This document shows positions 52,209 through 64,000 of a DNA stretch of 64,000 nucleotides, one piece after another. Origin of the DNA: Camarhynchus parvulus (Eukaryota > Chordata > Aves > Passeriformes > Thraupidae); assembly GCF_901933205.1 (NCBI RefSeq), contig NC_044571.1:76633689-76697688 (forward strand), written 5' to 3'. The translations under genes and the position numbers were made by a program. A model generated the notes under the pieces. The model was not told the origin of the DNA. It saw nothing but the letters and a program-made list of their open reading frames with translations, and did not search any database. Position 1 is the first letter of the stretch. Each line of letters starts with the position of its first letter.

Positions 52209-52461
52209 CTCCTCCCCTCCCTCCCTCCCCCCCTCCCTCCCTCCCCTCCCCCCTCCCCTCCCCTCCCCTCCCCTCCCCTCCTCTCCCCTCTCCTCTCCTC
52301 TCCTCTCCTCTCCTCTCCCTCCTCCCTCTCCTCTCCTCTCCCCCCCCCCCCTCCCTCCCCCCCCCCCCCCTCCCCCCCCCCCCCCCTCCCTCCCCTCCCT
52401 CCCCTCCCTCCCCTCCCCTCCCCTCCCCTCCTCTCCCCCCCCTCTCCTCTCCTCTCCTCTC
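52209..52461 (+). repeat. Pure polypyrimidine (CCCTCC/CTCCT) low-complexity tract
   Basis: About 253 bp contain only C and T on the plus strand, mainly CCCTCC and CTCCT units, with C runs of 12 (52340-52351), 14 (52357-52370) and 15 (52372-52386). The minus strand, which is the sense strand of CNTN5, is therefore all purine with many GGG and GGGG runs. Proline-rich and Gly/Arg/Glu-rich frames across it are artefacts of the repeat. Long C runs are prone to length error in assembly. Confidence 0.97.
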
Positions 52462-52533
52462 ATGCAGTGGGGCAGAACAGCATGACGGCAGGACAGCTTC
52501 TCTTCTCATATGGACTGCTGACAATACAGTGTC

Positions 52534-52586
52534 CAAGAGTATCAAATACTAGATCATGTTCAAGAGTATCAAATACTAGACCATGG
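52534..52586 (+). repeat. 27-bp tandem duplication beside the pyrimidine tract
   Basis: CAAGAGTATCAAATACTAGA with its tail TCATGTT (52534-52560) is followed directly by a second copy ending CCATGG (52561-52586). The copies differ by only one or two bases. Confidence 0.9.
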
Positions 52587-52885
52587 TGTCTAATCCTGCA
52601 GCTATAACATACAATACTTTAAAAAAAACAAACAAAAAAACCAAAACAAAAAAATCCTGGACAGATATTTTTGGAGAAGCCAACTGACCTTGCAAACAGC
52701 GCAGGTCTGGGCATCCTACCAAGGAACCATACTTCCTCCTAATTAATAAAAATGAATTACGCAGCATTTGTAGGACTTGATTGACCATAATCACAGTCCT
52801 ATATTTAGACAAAGCTTTGCCACATGTAAGCACTGGTGCAGTACAGCTATTGTGTAGTGTGGGTAAAATCAACCACTGAGATGTT

Positions 52886-52912
52886 AAAAAAAAAAAAAAA
52901 AAAAAGAAAAAA
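52886..52912 (+). repeat. Poly-A run
   Basis: Twenty consecutive A bases, a G, then six more A. No recognisable retroposon precedes it. Confidence 0.95.
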
Positions 52913-54263
52913 TTGCAGGCTGGAGAAGATTTGGGCCCTGAATACATTAATTCTCCATGGACTAGGAAAACTTCTGTCACAGTAATCAGACCTGCAGTAC
53001 TAGCCTAGTAGGAAGGTACCATAAAGGAGTTATAACACGTATTCAGAGAGAGTCAGACATTAAAGAGGATATGGGGGATGGGGGAACTTGTTGAAAGGGT
53101 CTAGCCATTTTAAATATATGATGTTCTTTTGGTAGAACAGAGTAAATACACCATCAGGAAAAGAATCCAAGGTTCTGTCTTGAATAGACAGTATACAGAA
53201 AGCAAAAATTCAATTCAGGAAAACAAAAGAGGCAATGTGTTGAAAAAATAGTCTGGTTTTTATACTGAAGTAGACCAAATAATTGGAGACTGTGAAATGA
53301 AGAGTGTGAAGGGGAATCTCTAGATTTTAATATTATGAATTTATGTAAAGAATGAATTAGATAGTAATGAATATCAAAAAGAAAATCCAGGAAACAAAAT
53401 CCAGGGATTAAATAGTTACAGATCAATAGTTTTTGCAGCAGTGTTGGCAGATGATCATTGACTGGCTTAGAGCAAATAGATCTGTAATCTCAGATGTGCT
53501 GAAAGGATTGTTTCTGAATGTGGTATTAATTTACAAAGGACCTAATACAGCTAACAAAATAATAATAGTTTAAATTTTGCATATGTGTGTCTGAAATATT
53601 TCAGGGGTAAAATCTTACTCATAGCTGTCAGCTTCTAGATAAGTTAACATTATATGTTATAAAAGTAATTTGTCTTCCCAGCTCCAGTGAGAATGGTAGT
53701 TGTTTTCAGAAAAAAGTGCTGAGATTTTGCTGTCTGAAAATCAGGTCCTTTGAAAACTTCTCTGTCAGATGAGTATGATGTGTTTTTCTGATGCCATACT
53801 TGTGAAAAGAGGTTGATAAATCTGAAGGACTTTAGAGAAAAGTTATGAGATTAATTTGCATTACAGAAAACATCTTATAGTGATAAATGCCAAAACATAA
53901 AAAACCCTAACCTGACAGAGTCAAAGGTGAGAAAAAGAAAAAGAGTTTTCCATAATTTCTTTTTCTTAAAAGAAAATATCCTAGTTTCTGAATCAATCTC
54001 CTAGTGAGTTAACTGATCCTAAAAATAAGCTTCATGTGATTCTTGGAATTCCATCCTAAAAATGGTTCCCTCAGACTCAGTTGGTATAATGATTTAAATA
54101 TGTGCATAATTTTTTCCATAGAGTGGAATGTAATTTCTAATATAAATATCCATGCATTAAAATTTTACTTGAAAAGTAATAGTAAACTAAGACATACTCT
54201 TAAAAAATATAAAAATAATAGAAATATGAAGGCTTTTCAGTGATGTGTGAGACATCACAGGAA

Positions 54264-54329
54264 AATGGTACCAGATTTTTGCAGTGTTACTTTATAAATG
54301 GTACCAGATTATTGCAGTGTACTTTAATA
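54264..54329 (+). repeat. 33-bp tandem duplication
   Basis: AATGGTACCAGATTTTTGCA with GTGTTACTTTATA (54264-54296) is followed by AATGGTACCAGATTATTGCA with GTGTACTTTAATA (54297-54329). There are only a few mismatches and a small indel. Confidence 0.88.
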
Positions 54330-57300
54330 ATGATTGATGACATTGTTTTTGAAGGAGTGACATGTAAGGAAATGGTACTTAAATACCTGGGGAGAATTGC
54401 ATCCATGCTATGAGTGTAATTTAATATCAACAATTTTGTTTAATTCATTGTAACCCACTCTACATGTTTCACACTGTGAGAATATGAATGGGATTTTTAT
54501 CAGTGTAATTGTAAATTATTGACAAGAATAACCTCAGTGGTGGCATACATTAATTTTATCCAAGTCAATTACTACTAGATATTATAAGTTTCCAATTAAC
54601 AATACAAGCATAGATTTTAGATTAAAATTAACTGTAATTAAGTTTGCTATGAGTAAAAACATCACATTAGAGTATTTAGACTTACTGATTCAGATAGTCG
54701 TATCATAAATATCTATGGTCTACCAAATTTTAATAAAATGTAAGCAAACATAAAATGAATACTATAGAGACTGTATAATGGTGACTAGTAATTGAGAAGG
54801 TTCATATGTGGTTATACTTATAGGTAACAATTTGCTGTTAATGCTGAAAAAGACTTTATTTAAAGATTGAATTTTACATAAATTATTTTTAGTGTAATGA
54901 AATAAAATATTAAATTGTTATCCCTATTTTTTGAGCTATTTTTTTTATTGGAAGGAGTTATTTCCCTTCTAACATTTTACCACAAAAGCACAGTTGCTTT
55001 ATAGCTATATCTGAGCCAGCTATCCTAGTCTTCCTTTCAAGGCAATGCAGAGAAATAGACGCTTCAAAGGCCTGATTCATTTGACCTATTTTAGATGTCA
55101 ACTTGACATGAATGAATTGCATCCTAGTAGTGCAACAGATTAAGTAGGAAATCAAAACAATTAGATCAGTTGCAGCTGCCTATGGTGTTGACAGTCTGAC
55201 ATTAAAGGAGAATGAATAAAGTGTATTTAGAGGCAATTTACTATTTCCTTGATCTTCAGATTGTTTTCTCAACATAATTATTTTGCCTACGGTGCTCTGA
55301 TAAAACTAAGTAGAAGATGGTAAAGAATTCCTCTCATATATATTTCAGAAAAGCAACAAAAGGCAAATAGATTTTTTTTTAAAGTGTTGGACCTCTGTAA
55401 GTAAACAGTTTCTTACTCTTATAAATAAAGTAGTGATCTAACCAATTTTTTTAAAGCTATATAGGAGATTAAGATATGAGCATAGTAGTTTTGAAATAAT
55501 GCCTAAATAAAGGTAAATTCAGCCCTTAACCTCATGGTCTTTTTTATTGTGGCATTAATTGTATGCTAAGATACTGCTCCTGAGTAATAAAGATGATAGG
55601 TCTAAATTTAAAGCAACTTCTGTATGCATTTAATGTGTTTCATATTGTTATGCAGTATAGAAAATCTAAATGTTACGTGTTTTAAAGGATTTTACATTGA
55701 CTTTTAGAAGAACTTTACAATGTGAGGAACTCCATCTTCTGGCTACGTGTTTGGTGATTAATGTACATTTAGAGGAAAACTTCCAGCTCAGTTTGCTGAG
55801 CCTGATTGATACCCAGAAAACCTAATCTACTGCACCTTGGGAAGACACTTACTGGAGAAAAGAGGATAAGAGAATTAGCACCACCTTAATGCTGCAATAA
55901 TGTGCATCTTAAGATGACTCAGAGATTTCATCCAGCATGCACAAAATCAGCCAGCATTTTCTACTTATTGCTTTTAGTTCCAGTGGAAGCAAAAGGCTTT
56001 CAAAATAAAGAAGATATATTGTTATACATACTTTATGGCATTGACTTTGTAAAGAGTGTAGGAAACTATTTCCCTCTCTTAGAAACACTGGTAATGTCAG
56101 AGAAGCAATGCCTTTGGATAGCTATTGATTTTAAGTAGACTGCAGAAAAGATGTTTGCTTATTGTGTAAACCTGCTCCTCATCCTCACAAATGCATCTTG
56201 AGTATTTCTACCTGTTAAATCCTTCCTTTTAAATGCCAGCATTATTAAAACATTTCCAAGTTATTTGAGTGCTTCATTCCCTTAAGTTAGAATTGAACAG
56301 GAACTTATTAGATGCATATGATGGGATGTACGTGCAAAGGCTAAAAATGTTTTCTAATTAGAAGTGGAAGGATTGATTTTTTTTTTTATCCTAACAATGA
56401 TTTCTAATGTAAGTGCAGCTGATGGAAGAAACAAGCTAGTCTTAAGTTCTCAAAGTATTTTCCATAGTCATACTCTATTAAATTACAATCCAATCAGTAT
56501 TTTTTGACATACCCTAGAAAATTAAAATGCACTCATATATTTTAGTATCTACAATCAAACTACACAAATAGCAGCTTGGTGTACATGACTATCATTATTA
56601 AATAATGCTAAATCTGTTGTTTGTGAAAAGATATAATTTGTGTTTCATCACTTCACTCAATTATCTTATTGTCTACTACCTGAGGTTGCGCTGCATTATT
56701 CTTTAAGTTCCCAATATCTTGTTAGGCAGTTTTATATCTCTGCTGCTATGAATATACTCTCAATGCTTCTGTGTTAGAAAAAAAATAGTTTCAATTTTCC
56801 AGTCTGCAATTCTATCCCTTCAAAATAATAGGTGAATGGGACTGTGATATAATCATTATGATAAGAAATACCCAAGCTGTTTAACAAATACCAAACACGT
56901 TTGTCAAGCGAAGCTGTAAACACTGATTTCTGTCCAACATTCCTGGAATTCTCCGTGGGTCATAGGAGGTGTTGCAAAAATGTATTGTTGGTCAATAAAA
57001 GCCTAGATCTTTTATGCGGATTTGAACTAAACACTTAAAGCTGGAGATGCAATGTGAGCCATAACAACTTCTGAGACAGCACAAACCGATGTTCTGAAGT
57101 TTGAAAATAACTATTGTAAAAAAATACATACACACAGAGCCCTGCCCAAATAGCAGACTCAAGAGGCCAAAAGCAAAAATAAATAGACACAAGGTAAAAT
57201 AATACGATCATGGAAATTAAAATAATATGGTGAAATCTCATAGAAGACCAGAAATGAGTTCTTTCAAAAATAAGTTTACTTTGAAAAATACTAATTTTAC

Positions 57301-58954
57301 TACAACATAAATAAGGTTAAGTCCTTCAACAAACTATACCCTTTTATGACAATTTTTTTCATTAGTTTGATAATACTTTTGTTTATCCCCCAATTTATTT
57401 GGGTTCTTTGTTTTCTAGTTAATGGAATAGTTGTGTTCCCGGTCACTGGGATTACTGGAAAAATAAATGGAATTCCACTTTTATTTTCTTTACAGTTTTT
57501 CTGAAGTGTCATTTTGTCTTCTTGTATTACTGCAGTGAATTTCTCCAGAAGACTTGTGATTTCCTGAAGCATTTTGTAGACAAACACAATGACTGGTCAG
57601 TCTTGTTAAATCTTATAGGCACTGCCTTTCAGTGGAGCTGGCACAGATGCTCATGGCGCAATGCCTGTAGAGAAGGCACGTCAAATACTTTGGTGGTGAG
57701 GGCAATAAAAATTCTGTTTACCTCCAGCAGACTGCTCAATAGCTTTTTGATAAAATAGCTCCTGTCCAGCCTTTTTCTTACATAATGCAAAATGTAATTT
57801 CCAGAATCATTAACTTAAGTAATCTTTCATGAAATGTAATTTAAGAAAGAAAAAAGTTTAAACATTTGAATAGATTTTGGTAAAGGCAAGTAAGTGTCTA
57901 TTGCTTAGTTAGCATCATCCTAAGCATTCACCTTAATGTATCTCAGGTTAAAAAGTCCCAGGGCAGGTTCACAGACTTTACTGTGTCCTTGTTTTTATGT
58001 TCTCGTGTAAATAAGAGAAGGCAAAATGTGACTCATGCATTTGAGAATATATTCCAAGGTTGTTTCACACTAGTCAATTATATCAATGACAAAAAAATGC
58101 ATACAACTTTTGCAAGCATTCTGAAAAGCTTTCTTCAACCCTTCCAGTGCATTTGTGGTAGGCACATATATTTACTCTGGAATGATGACTTGTCATTCAG
58201 AAAATATAGAGCCAAAAACATTTCAGAGGCTGTCATTCAGACTGATTCTGAAACTAGGTTCTTTTTCATTTGCTTGTGCAACATGAATTTTTTTATGTGG
58301 CCTCTGATTCCAAAAGCTTCCATAAGACTCTTCCAAAAGTAAGCGTTCTACAAATGAATTCTAGCCTATATATGGACTCAAATTGCTTAGCTGGACATGG
58401 AAGGTCAAGCTTAGTATGTCTTCTGATCTGAGAGAAATTTTCAGGTGTAGCTCAGAAAAAAATAATGTAGAACATTTCTCTCAAGAAGGAAGAGCAGGAC
58501 ATCTGCTGTAAGTGGAATCATAATCTTGTGTTTAGCATACAAATACAAATTTGAAAAGCCATTTCACTACAGTGGACTAAAATAATCACCACTTTCTCCC
58601 TACTCTATCTTACAGCAAAGAAATTTGCCTACACTTACATTACAATATGCAATGTCTCCAAAAGATATGCCTACTGGTCACAGCATAAAAACAATATTAA
58701 AAGGGGGAAATTTGCAATTTCTTTGAAATTTTTAATGTAATTAATTTCTGAAAGAACAAGTGCAATAGACAAATAATCTTTTTATGCTTTTCTGTATGTT
58801 CTTTAATCCCATAAATCCTGGGACATGAATCTGTAGTTTCATAAGGGAAAGATGGCAGGTGCAGGACATAGATCTATATTTTATGACTCAGATGATATGT
58901 AGAAATGATGGTCAGGTGCTAAGGAGGGAAGAACATGCTCTCCGTTGTGACAGA

Positions 58955-59008
58955 CATCAAGGTAGAAGGTTTGTCTGCATCAAGGTTTGTCTGCATCAAG
59001 GTAGAAGG
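58955..59008 (+). repeat. Nested tandem duplication, 16-bp unit
   Basis: GTTTGTCTGCATCAAG is present twice in tandem (58969-58984, 58985-59000). The flanking CATCAAGGTAGAAGG also occurs on both sides, so two overlapping duplication steps are implied. Confidence 0.88.
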
Positions 59009-59919
59009 GGAAAATCCGGGAGAACGTGGATGCTTTTTGCTTGAGACTGGAGGTCCTTCAACATCTCCATTAGTACAAAGTATGTTTGCAGCAGATCACA
59101 GATGGAGAAACAGAGCTGCTTTCATCTTTTTTCTGCTGTAAGGAATTGTGACCAATGGAGCCAGAGCTTTCATTGCAATTTGACCTTCAAATGCCACAGT
59201 GCCACAGGACCAGATGACACAAGTCCCCCTGTGTAGATGTCTCTTTCCTCTAAGTTTAAAAATCTGTCTTTCATTTCTTTTCAGGGCACATGTAAACTCA
59301 GTATTTTAAAACTAAAGCTGATATTTCTTGAGGATACTTTATGTCTTCTACCCCTTAACTATACATTCAGCCAAATTTTTAAAACCTGATGAGACAGCTT
59401 GTCATTTAGATATTCTGTCATATCAGCAAGCTCACAGGACTGGGGGAAAAAATCTCTTACTGTACTAACTCTTTATTTTGACTTTCTCCCCTAAACAAAC
59501 ATCAATTGCTGAAACTCCTAAACTAACAGTAACTCCTCTCCCAACAATAAGTTCAAAAATTGAATCTAGGTGATTAATGTTTTATTTGATGTTATTCTTA
59601 CAGTGAAGGACTCAAGCCACCCTTAAATGTATTTTCTATATTTAATTCAATACACAGAAGTGCTGGTTTCTTTATTCCAGCTTCTCTGTATAATCCAAAT
59701 TGGTGTCAAAGCGCTTTCTGTGTAACTTGCAGAAAATGAAAATACATGTCTTTGCTTGTCTTCTGAATAAACTGAAACTATTGCACTTCACAGCCCTATC
59801 CTGAAATGTGTTTCACTTAAGTTTAACAATAGAGATGTGATACTTCTTGCAATACTACAGTCACATTTCTTTAGCAGAAGGAGGGACACACAGAATATGG
59901 AAGTCAAAAAAATCAAAGG

Positions 59920-60375
59920 ATGAGAGAATAATTCAGAGTGGAGTGGGCTCAGAAGGTCCCTGATCACATTCCCTGTTTAAGTAAGGTCATCCCAAATGTT
60001 AGACCAGGTTGCTTGGAGCTTCATCTAGTTGGGTCTTGAAAATCCCCAAGGACAGATACTGCACAAACTGCCTGGGGAACCTGTGCTACTGCGTAGCTGT
60101 CCTCACAGAGACAATGTTTCTTCTCATGATTTTCATTCCAGGTTTTGCCTGTTTTCTCTTTTCTTCCTGGTAATCACCACTTCGAAAAGTGTTGTGAACC
60201 TCCTGGTAGGCACTGGGAAAATACTACTAGGTCCCTTCTCTGCTCCAGGATGAAAAAACTCAGTTCCTCCACATTCTTGTCAGGTGGCAAGAGCTGCAGC
60301 CCTCACCACTTGGTGGATTCTCCTGAATTCTCCTGAGCTTCCTAATGCCTTTACTGGTGGGCCTGAAAGTGGACA
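59920..60375 (-). mobile_element. CR1 retrotransposon fragment, antisense
   Basis: The plus strand shows a degraded 3' terminus near 59920-59960 (AATAATTCAGAGTGGAGTGG, then AGAAGGTCCCTGATCACA). AGACCAGGTTGCTTGGAGC, CTGCCTGGGGAACCTGTG and CTCCAGGATGAAAAAACTCA follow. These are the ordered landmarks of the CR1 3' half read in reverse. Small frames over 60029-60336 are by-products of this copy. Confidence 0.83.
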
Positions 60376-61409
60376 AAATATCAATTTGTCCTTTCATGGA
60401 ATAAATAGGTCTCATTAGCAGACACTGTTATCTGCTAAGTGTCCAAGCCCTTAATTTTAATCTCTTAAACATTGCCATATTACCATATAAATAGAAATAA
60501 TTATATTTAAAGAGTCTTTAAAATATTTTGAAATTGTTATTTAAATAATGAAAGATAAGTAATTCCTGGCCTCTATGTTAAAAAAAAAAAGACTGCAATT
60601 TAGGTACTGTGACACATTCAGTCAGAATCTCTTAATGTGAAAAGCATGAACCTCTCCATGGGTAAATGGGGACCCTGTGATGTTGACAAATACAAGGATC
60701 TCAGGGGACAGTTGGGACATTCAACACACCCTGGCAACAAATTTCACTTTTATCAGACAAATTATGTAATCTAATCACTGTGTAGCCCCTGTTAGAGGCA
60801 GGACGACACTATCTTTGTAAGCTTTATTTTTTCTCTCATTTATATCAGCAAGAATTTTATTGATATAATCGCCTCAAAAATGAAGCTGTGAGTCACGCAC
60901 TTATTTTATTATGTTTTTGTCTAAATAATTTCTGGGCATTCAACTCTTTCCACTGAAGGAGCATTGAGACCAGTGCTTAACATTTGTGGGTATGGAAATT
61001 ATCAGCATTAGCACTGCAGAAGAAAACAGTTTAGAAGATGCTGCTCTTCACAGTATGCAACTGTGGATCACAGCAATTCTGGGTTTTGTCCACCCTTGAA
61101 ACTGGAAATGCAGAAGAGCTTTGTGCAGAGACATGGCTTCATGGCTCCAGCTTCCCTTGCACGTGTCACCACCTCCCATATCACTGCATGTCTGGATAGA
61201 ACTATCAGCAGTTCAAGCCAATTCTCTTATGTTGTTTCATGCTCATGTCTAATGCAACAACAAGATATCTTGCATTGTCCTTTTTCTAGGACAGTAGATG
61301 TAGATGGCCAAATTTGAGTCACAGGTATCCAGCCTACAGGAAGTTAACTTTAATTTAGACTTGGAACTGGAGTCTGACTTTTGCTAAGAAACTTTTCCAT
61401 AAAACTGTT

Positions 61410-61530
61410 TTATAACGATTCAGGTTGGAAGGGACCCCTGGAGATCATGTACAATTGTCTGCAAAAAGCAGGACCAGCCTTGAACAAGTTGCCCTGTCTG
61501 ATCGAGTTTAGAATCTCTCCAAGGAAACTG
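61410..61530 (-). mobile_element. Short CR1 retrotransposon fragment, antisense
   Basis: CGATTCAGGTTGGAAGGGAC, CCTGGAGATCATGTACAA, GCAAAAAGCAGGACCAG and AGAATCTCTCCAAGGAA match the CR1 3' terminal region in reverse complement and in order. Only about 120 bp remain. Confidence 0.85.
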
Positions 61531-63005
61531 CCAGAAGAGTAAAGATAGCAAACTGCCTCTTGGTGCTGGAGAATTTTGGACTAAAATATAGGGAAAATAA
61601 AAATGAATTACTAATATTTTTGGTAACATAGTGGACACTTACTTTATATCTAAATGTCAGAATCTCTTTTATATGGTCAGACATGGCAAGGTTAGTACTA
61701 GGATTGTCGCAGAGAATAAATCAGGTATCTTGTATGCAGTTGACTGGAGAAGAGAAAATGTGAAAAGGCAAATTTCAGAGATCCTGTGAGTAAAAAGATG
61801 GTATGTCAAAGTCAAGCAGCTAATCAGAATACATACCCTAAGGTATATCAATAAATCAAGCTGTCATAAGTGCTCATAATGATCATTTGTGAAAGTTCTA
61901 CCTTTACCATTTTTAGCCAGCATTCAGCAAATGAATAGCTGCCATATTGTTCCCAACAGAATGCAAAAGTCAAAATTCTAGAAGGCATTTTTACACATCT
62001 TCAGGTATATTTAGAAGTGATAAATAAGGAATTACTATTCTAGTCATCTACTATAACTCCAGTGTAATGTGAACCACAGAAATTCTCAAAATTAATGCTT
62101 TGAAATAGATAAGTCTTAAAAAAAAATATTAAATAAAAAGAAGAAAAATTTGCACTCATTCTCTAGACAAGTTCCTCCAATGGTTTTTCCTCTCTGTGAA
62201 GTTGACATTTATACCCAATAAAAACCAGTACTTTTAAGTTTCAAATGCTTGAATTTTTTTGCTCCTTCTCTGGCTAAATTGCAGTCTTATTGTTTTATAT
62301 CAGTGTGCCAGTATCTTTCCAATGTAGAGCTAAAAAAATAGTCATTTTTGAAAACAAAGTCTGTTTTTCTACTCCAACAAATCTTCCCCTATCCGTCAAG
62401 ATGCTTTTTAAGTTGTACACCCCAGGGTATGCTCTCCAGGATGGAAAGGAAGATCAGGAATCTTCATACTGTCAGTATGGAAGAGTAACCTTGACTTTTG
62501 ATTAAGAGTTCCAATAAAATGGAAGTTGGAATAATTCAAAATAATCACTCCCTTAGAATAGACGTACCGTGGAGACACAGACTGCCACCAAGGGTTGATC
62601 CGTATGGTAATATGACTCATGAAGGACCAGCAAAGAACAGCACCCTAGGAAATATTGTACTGCATCCTAAAGCTTATAGGTGCCAATAATACAAGACCTC
62701 CTAAATTCTTTCATACAAAAGAGTTCAAAGAACCTGACCCTTCTAAGCCTCAGATGGGAAATACTACAGATAGATGCAGAAGAGAAAATAAACTTCTGTT
62801 GAAAACTTTCAACTATTTTTTTCTCATGAACTTTTGGGGTTTTTAAATCCAAAACTGCTTTCTGTGAGCAGCTGAACTTCATGGGAAGATCTGTGTCCTT
62901 TGGACTTCATGCAGGATGGCAAAAGCCATATGTCAATACAGTTCCTTAGTAATTTCTGTAGTTTTCCATCAGACTTAAAGCAGTTGTGATGACAGATACA
63001 TAGTA

Positions 63006-63044
63006 AGTAGATTGCTGTGTAGGAAGACTACACAGCAATCTACT
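63006..63044. repeat. Perfect 17-bp inverted repeat with 5-nt loop
   Basis: The left arm AGTAGATTGCTGTGTAG (63006-63022) and the right arm CTACACAGCAATCTACT (63028-63044) are exact reverse complements around GAAGA. No mobile-element ends or terminator context are present. Confidence 0.96.
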
Positions 63045-63656
63045 ACAAAGAAAAGAGATCTTACAATCATTAATTTTTGGGACAATTTTTATATTGTTTT
63101 CATGAAAATCTTCATAAGAATTGGAGCTTTTTAACCTACCTAACTGAACCTGTCAGGAGACAGTCTGCTAAATACAAAATTTTACATCTCTTCAGTCTAT
63201 ATTCTGAAAGAATCAATGATTTGTCCTCTGATGGCAAAGAGATTCATGGTCAAATTAGTGCAGGAGGAGCCAGTCCCTTGAAAGTTCAGAGTAACCTCAA
63301 GATGCTATCTCAAGCATCTCTAGAGAAAGAAAAATAATTTATGATTTAATTTAACAGAGGGAAACTTGAAAGCTAACAGCAGGCAATGACCATTACAATA
63401 TTTTGCAGATTCTATGGTTCACATCTCCTTCACATTACATGTTCCTTTATCAGAAGATCTCGATGTACTTCTCAGCCTTGGAATCCCCCACTATTATCTG
63501 GCTCAGCTGCTTCCTTATAAAACCTTGTACAAATATAGCCCAATGAACACAGAGATAGTTCAAAGCATTAAAAAAATGTCAAATAAATCAGTCTTATATA
63601 GAGTGACATTAAGTATAGAAGTCTGGGAATAATGACTGGCTCAGAAATTTAAAATT

Positions 63657-63710
63657 TATACGTATATGTACATGCACATGTGTGCATATATATATATGTA
63701 TATATACACA
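63657..63710. repeat. Strictly alternating pyrimidine-purine run (TA/CA/TG/CG)
   Basis: Each base from 63657 to 63710 alternates pyrimidine then purine without a break, mixing TA, TG, CA and one CG step (63661-63662). The core CATGCACATGTGTGCA is followed by a TA run. Confidence 0.92.
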
Positions 63711-64000
63711 TTTCTATATTCATATTTTTTAGCTAGATAAATATAAAGCATATATTGCATTTTGAATACACATAGATGCTTACACATTGCTTCTGTGACA
63801 TTCCACTAGTTGATTAGCAACAATTTTAACAGGGTTAATTAGTTACTATTAGTTCACCCTAATGTGAGCTCACACTTTAAAATCCAGACCTATGTGCTTA
63901 CAGTGAGATGTAGAAAAGCTACAAACTGCCAATTTTAGGTGAGCTGATAAATTATAACAGAGCTCAAAAAGTGATGTTATGCCATTATCTAATATCTGCT

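Larger units (their letters stand above)
43352..64000 (-). other. CNTN5: CNTN5 intron, 3' part, before the Ig2 exon (runs off the window)
   Basis: This ends at the TTTGATAG acceptor beside 43351. The upstream exon should end in a partial Tyr codon (T) after an Ig1 sequence with a YxC motif. I searched by eye for that motif on the minus strand and did not find it. The region contains a truncated LTR, a pure pyrimidine tract, two CR1 pieces, several local duplications, a perfect hairpin and an alternating pyrimidine/purine run. Reading frames here are short and show no domains. Confidence 0.78.

Noticed and set aside
52137..52607. Long proline/serine-rich frame on the plus strand, and Gly/Arg/Glu-rich frames on the minus strand
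   Set aside because: They exist only because the C/T-only tract has no stop codons; amino-acid content just mirrors the repeat.
1..64000. tRNA, rRNA, CRISPR, riboswitch, operon or phage features
   Set aside because: No cloverleaf with A and B boxes, no rRNA-like blocks, no regular spacer arrays and no gene-dense layout were seen by eye; the window is vertebrate intron.

Overview
The window looks like an ordinary AT-rich stretch of bird nuclear DNA. Three things point to a bird: nearly all recognisable interspersed repeats are CR1 non-LTR retrotransposon fragments, one repeat resembles the avian ERVL-type LTR that begins TGTCCTGGTTT, and the only protein-coding sequence I can defend is spliced vertebrate-style sequence very close to contactin-5. 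I cannot name the species. The LTR fits a neoavian bird, perhaps a passerine.

The window lies inside one large gene, CNTN5, on the minus strand, so transcription runs from high to low coordinates. Three coding exons are visible, each with GT/AG borders and matching phases: 43256-43351 (96 nt), 21773-21976 (204 nt) and 6847-6949 (103 nt). They join without a break into about 134 residues covering the second Ig domain and the start of the third. The introns between them are 21,279 and 14,823 bp. The remaining sequence on each side, 1-6846 and 43352-64000, is read as parts of the flanking introns. I found no exon for Ig1 or for the rest of Ig3.

Repeats, low to high coordinates: short antisense CR1 piece (897-1058); very old CR1-like stretch (about 8830-9660); GTTT/T-rich tract (17577-17663); about 1 kb CR1 lacking its RT core (20352-21335); AT cruciform-like tract (27450-27556); old CR1-like piece (about 28830-29260); CR1 3' end with intact terminus (29714-30231); CR1 piece (41460-41665); truncated ERVL-type LTR (48821-49330); 253-bp pure pyrimidine tract (52209-52461); two CR1 pieces (59920-60375 and 61410-61530); a perfect 17-bp hairpin (63006-63044); and a 54-bp strictly alternating pyrimidine/purine run (63657-63710). 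Several 16-43 bp local duplications are scattered between them.

I saw no tRNA, rRNA, CRISPR, operon or bacterial-type feature and no new biological system. The best follow-up targets are the frame-neutral exon pair that encodes Ig2, the G-rich RNA that the pyrimidine tract would give in the CNTN5 pre-mRNA, and a few unidentified coding-like or structured patches.
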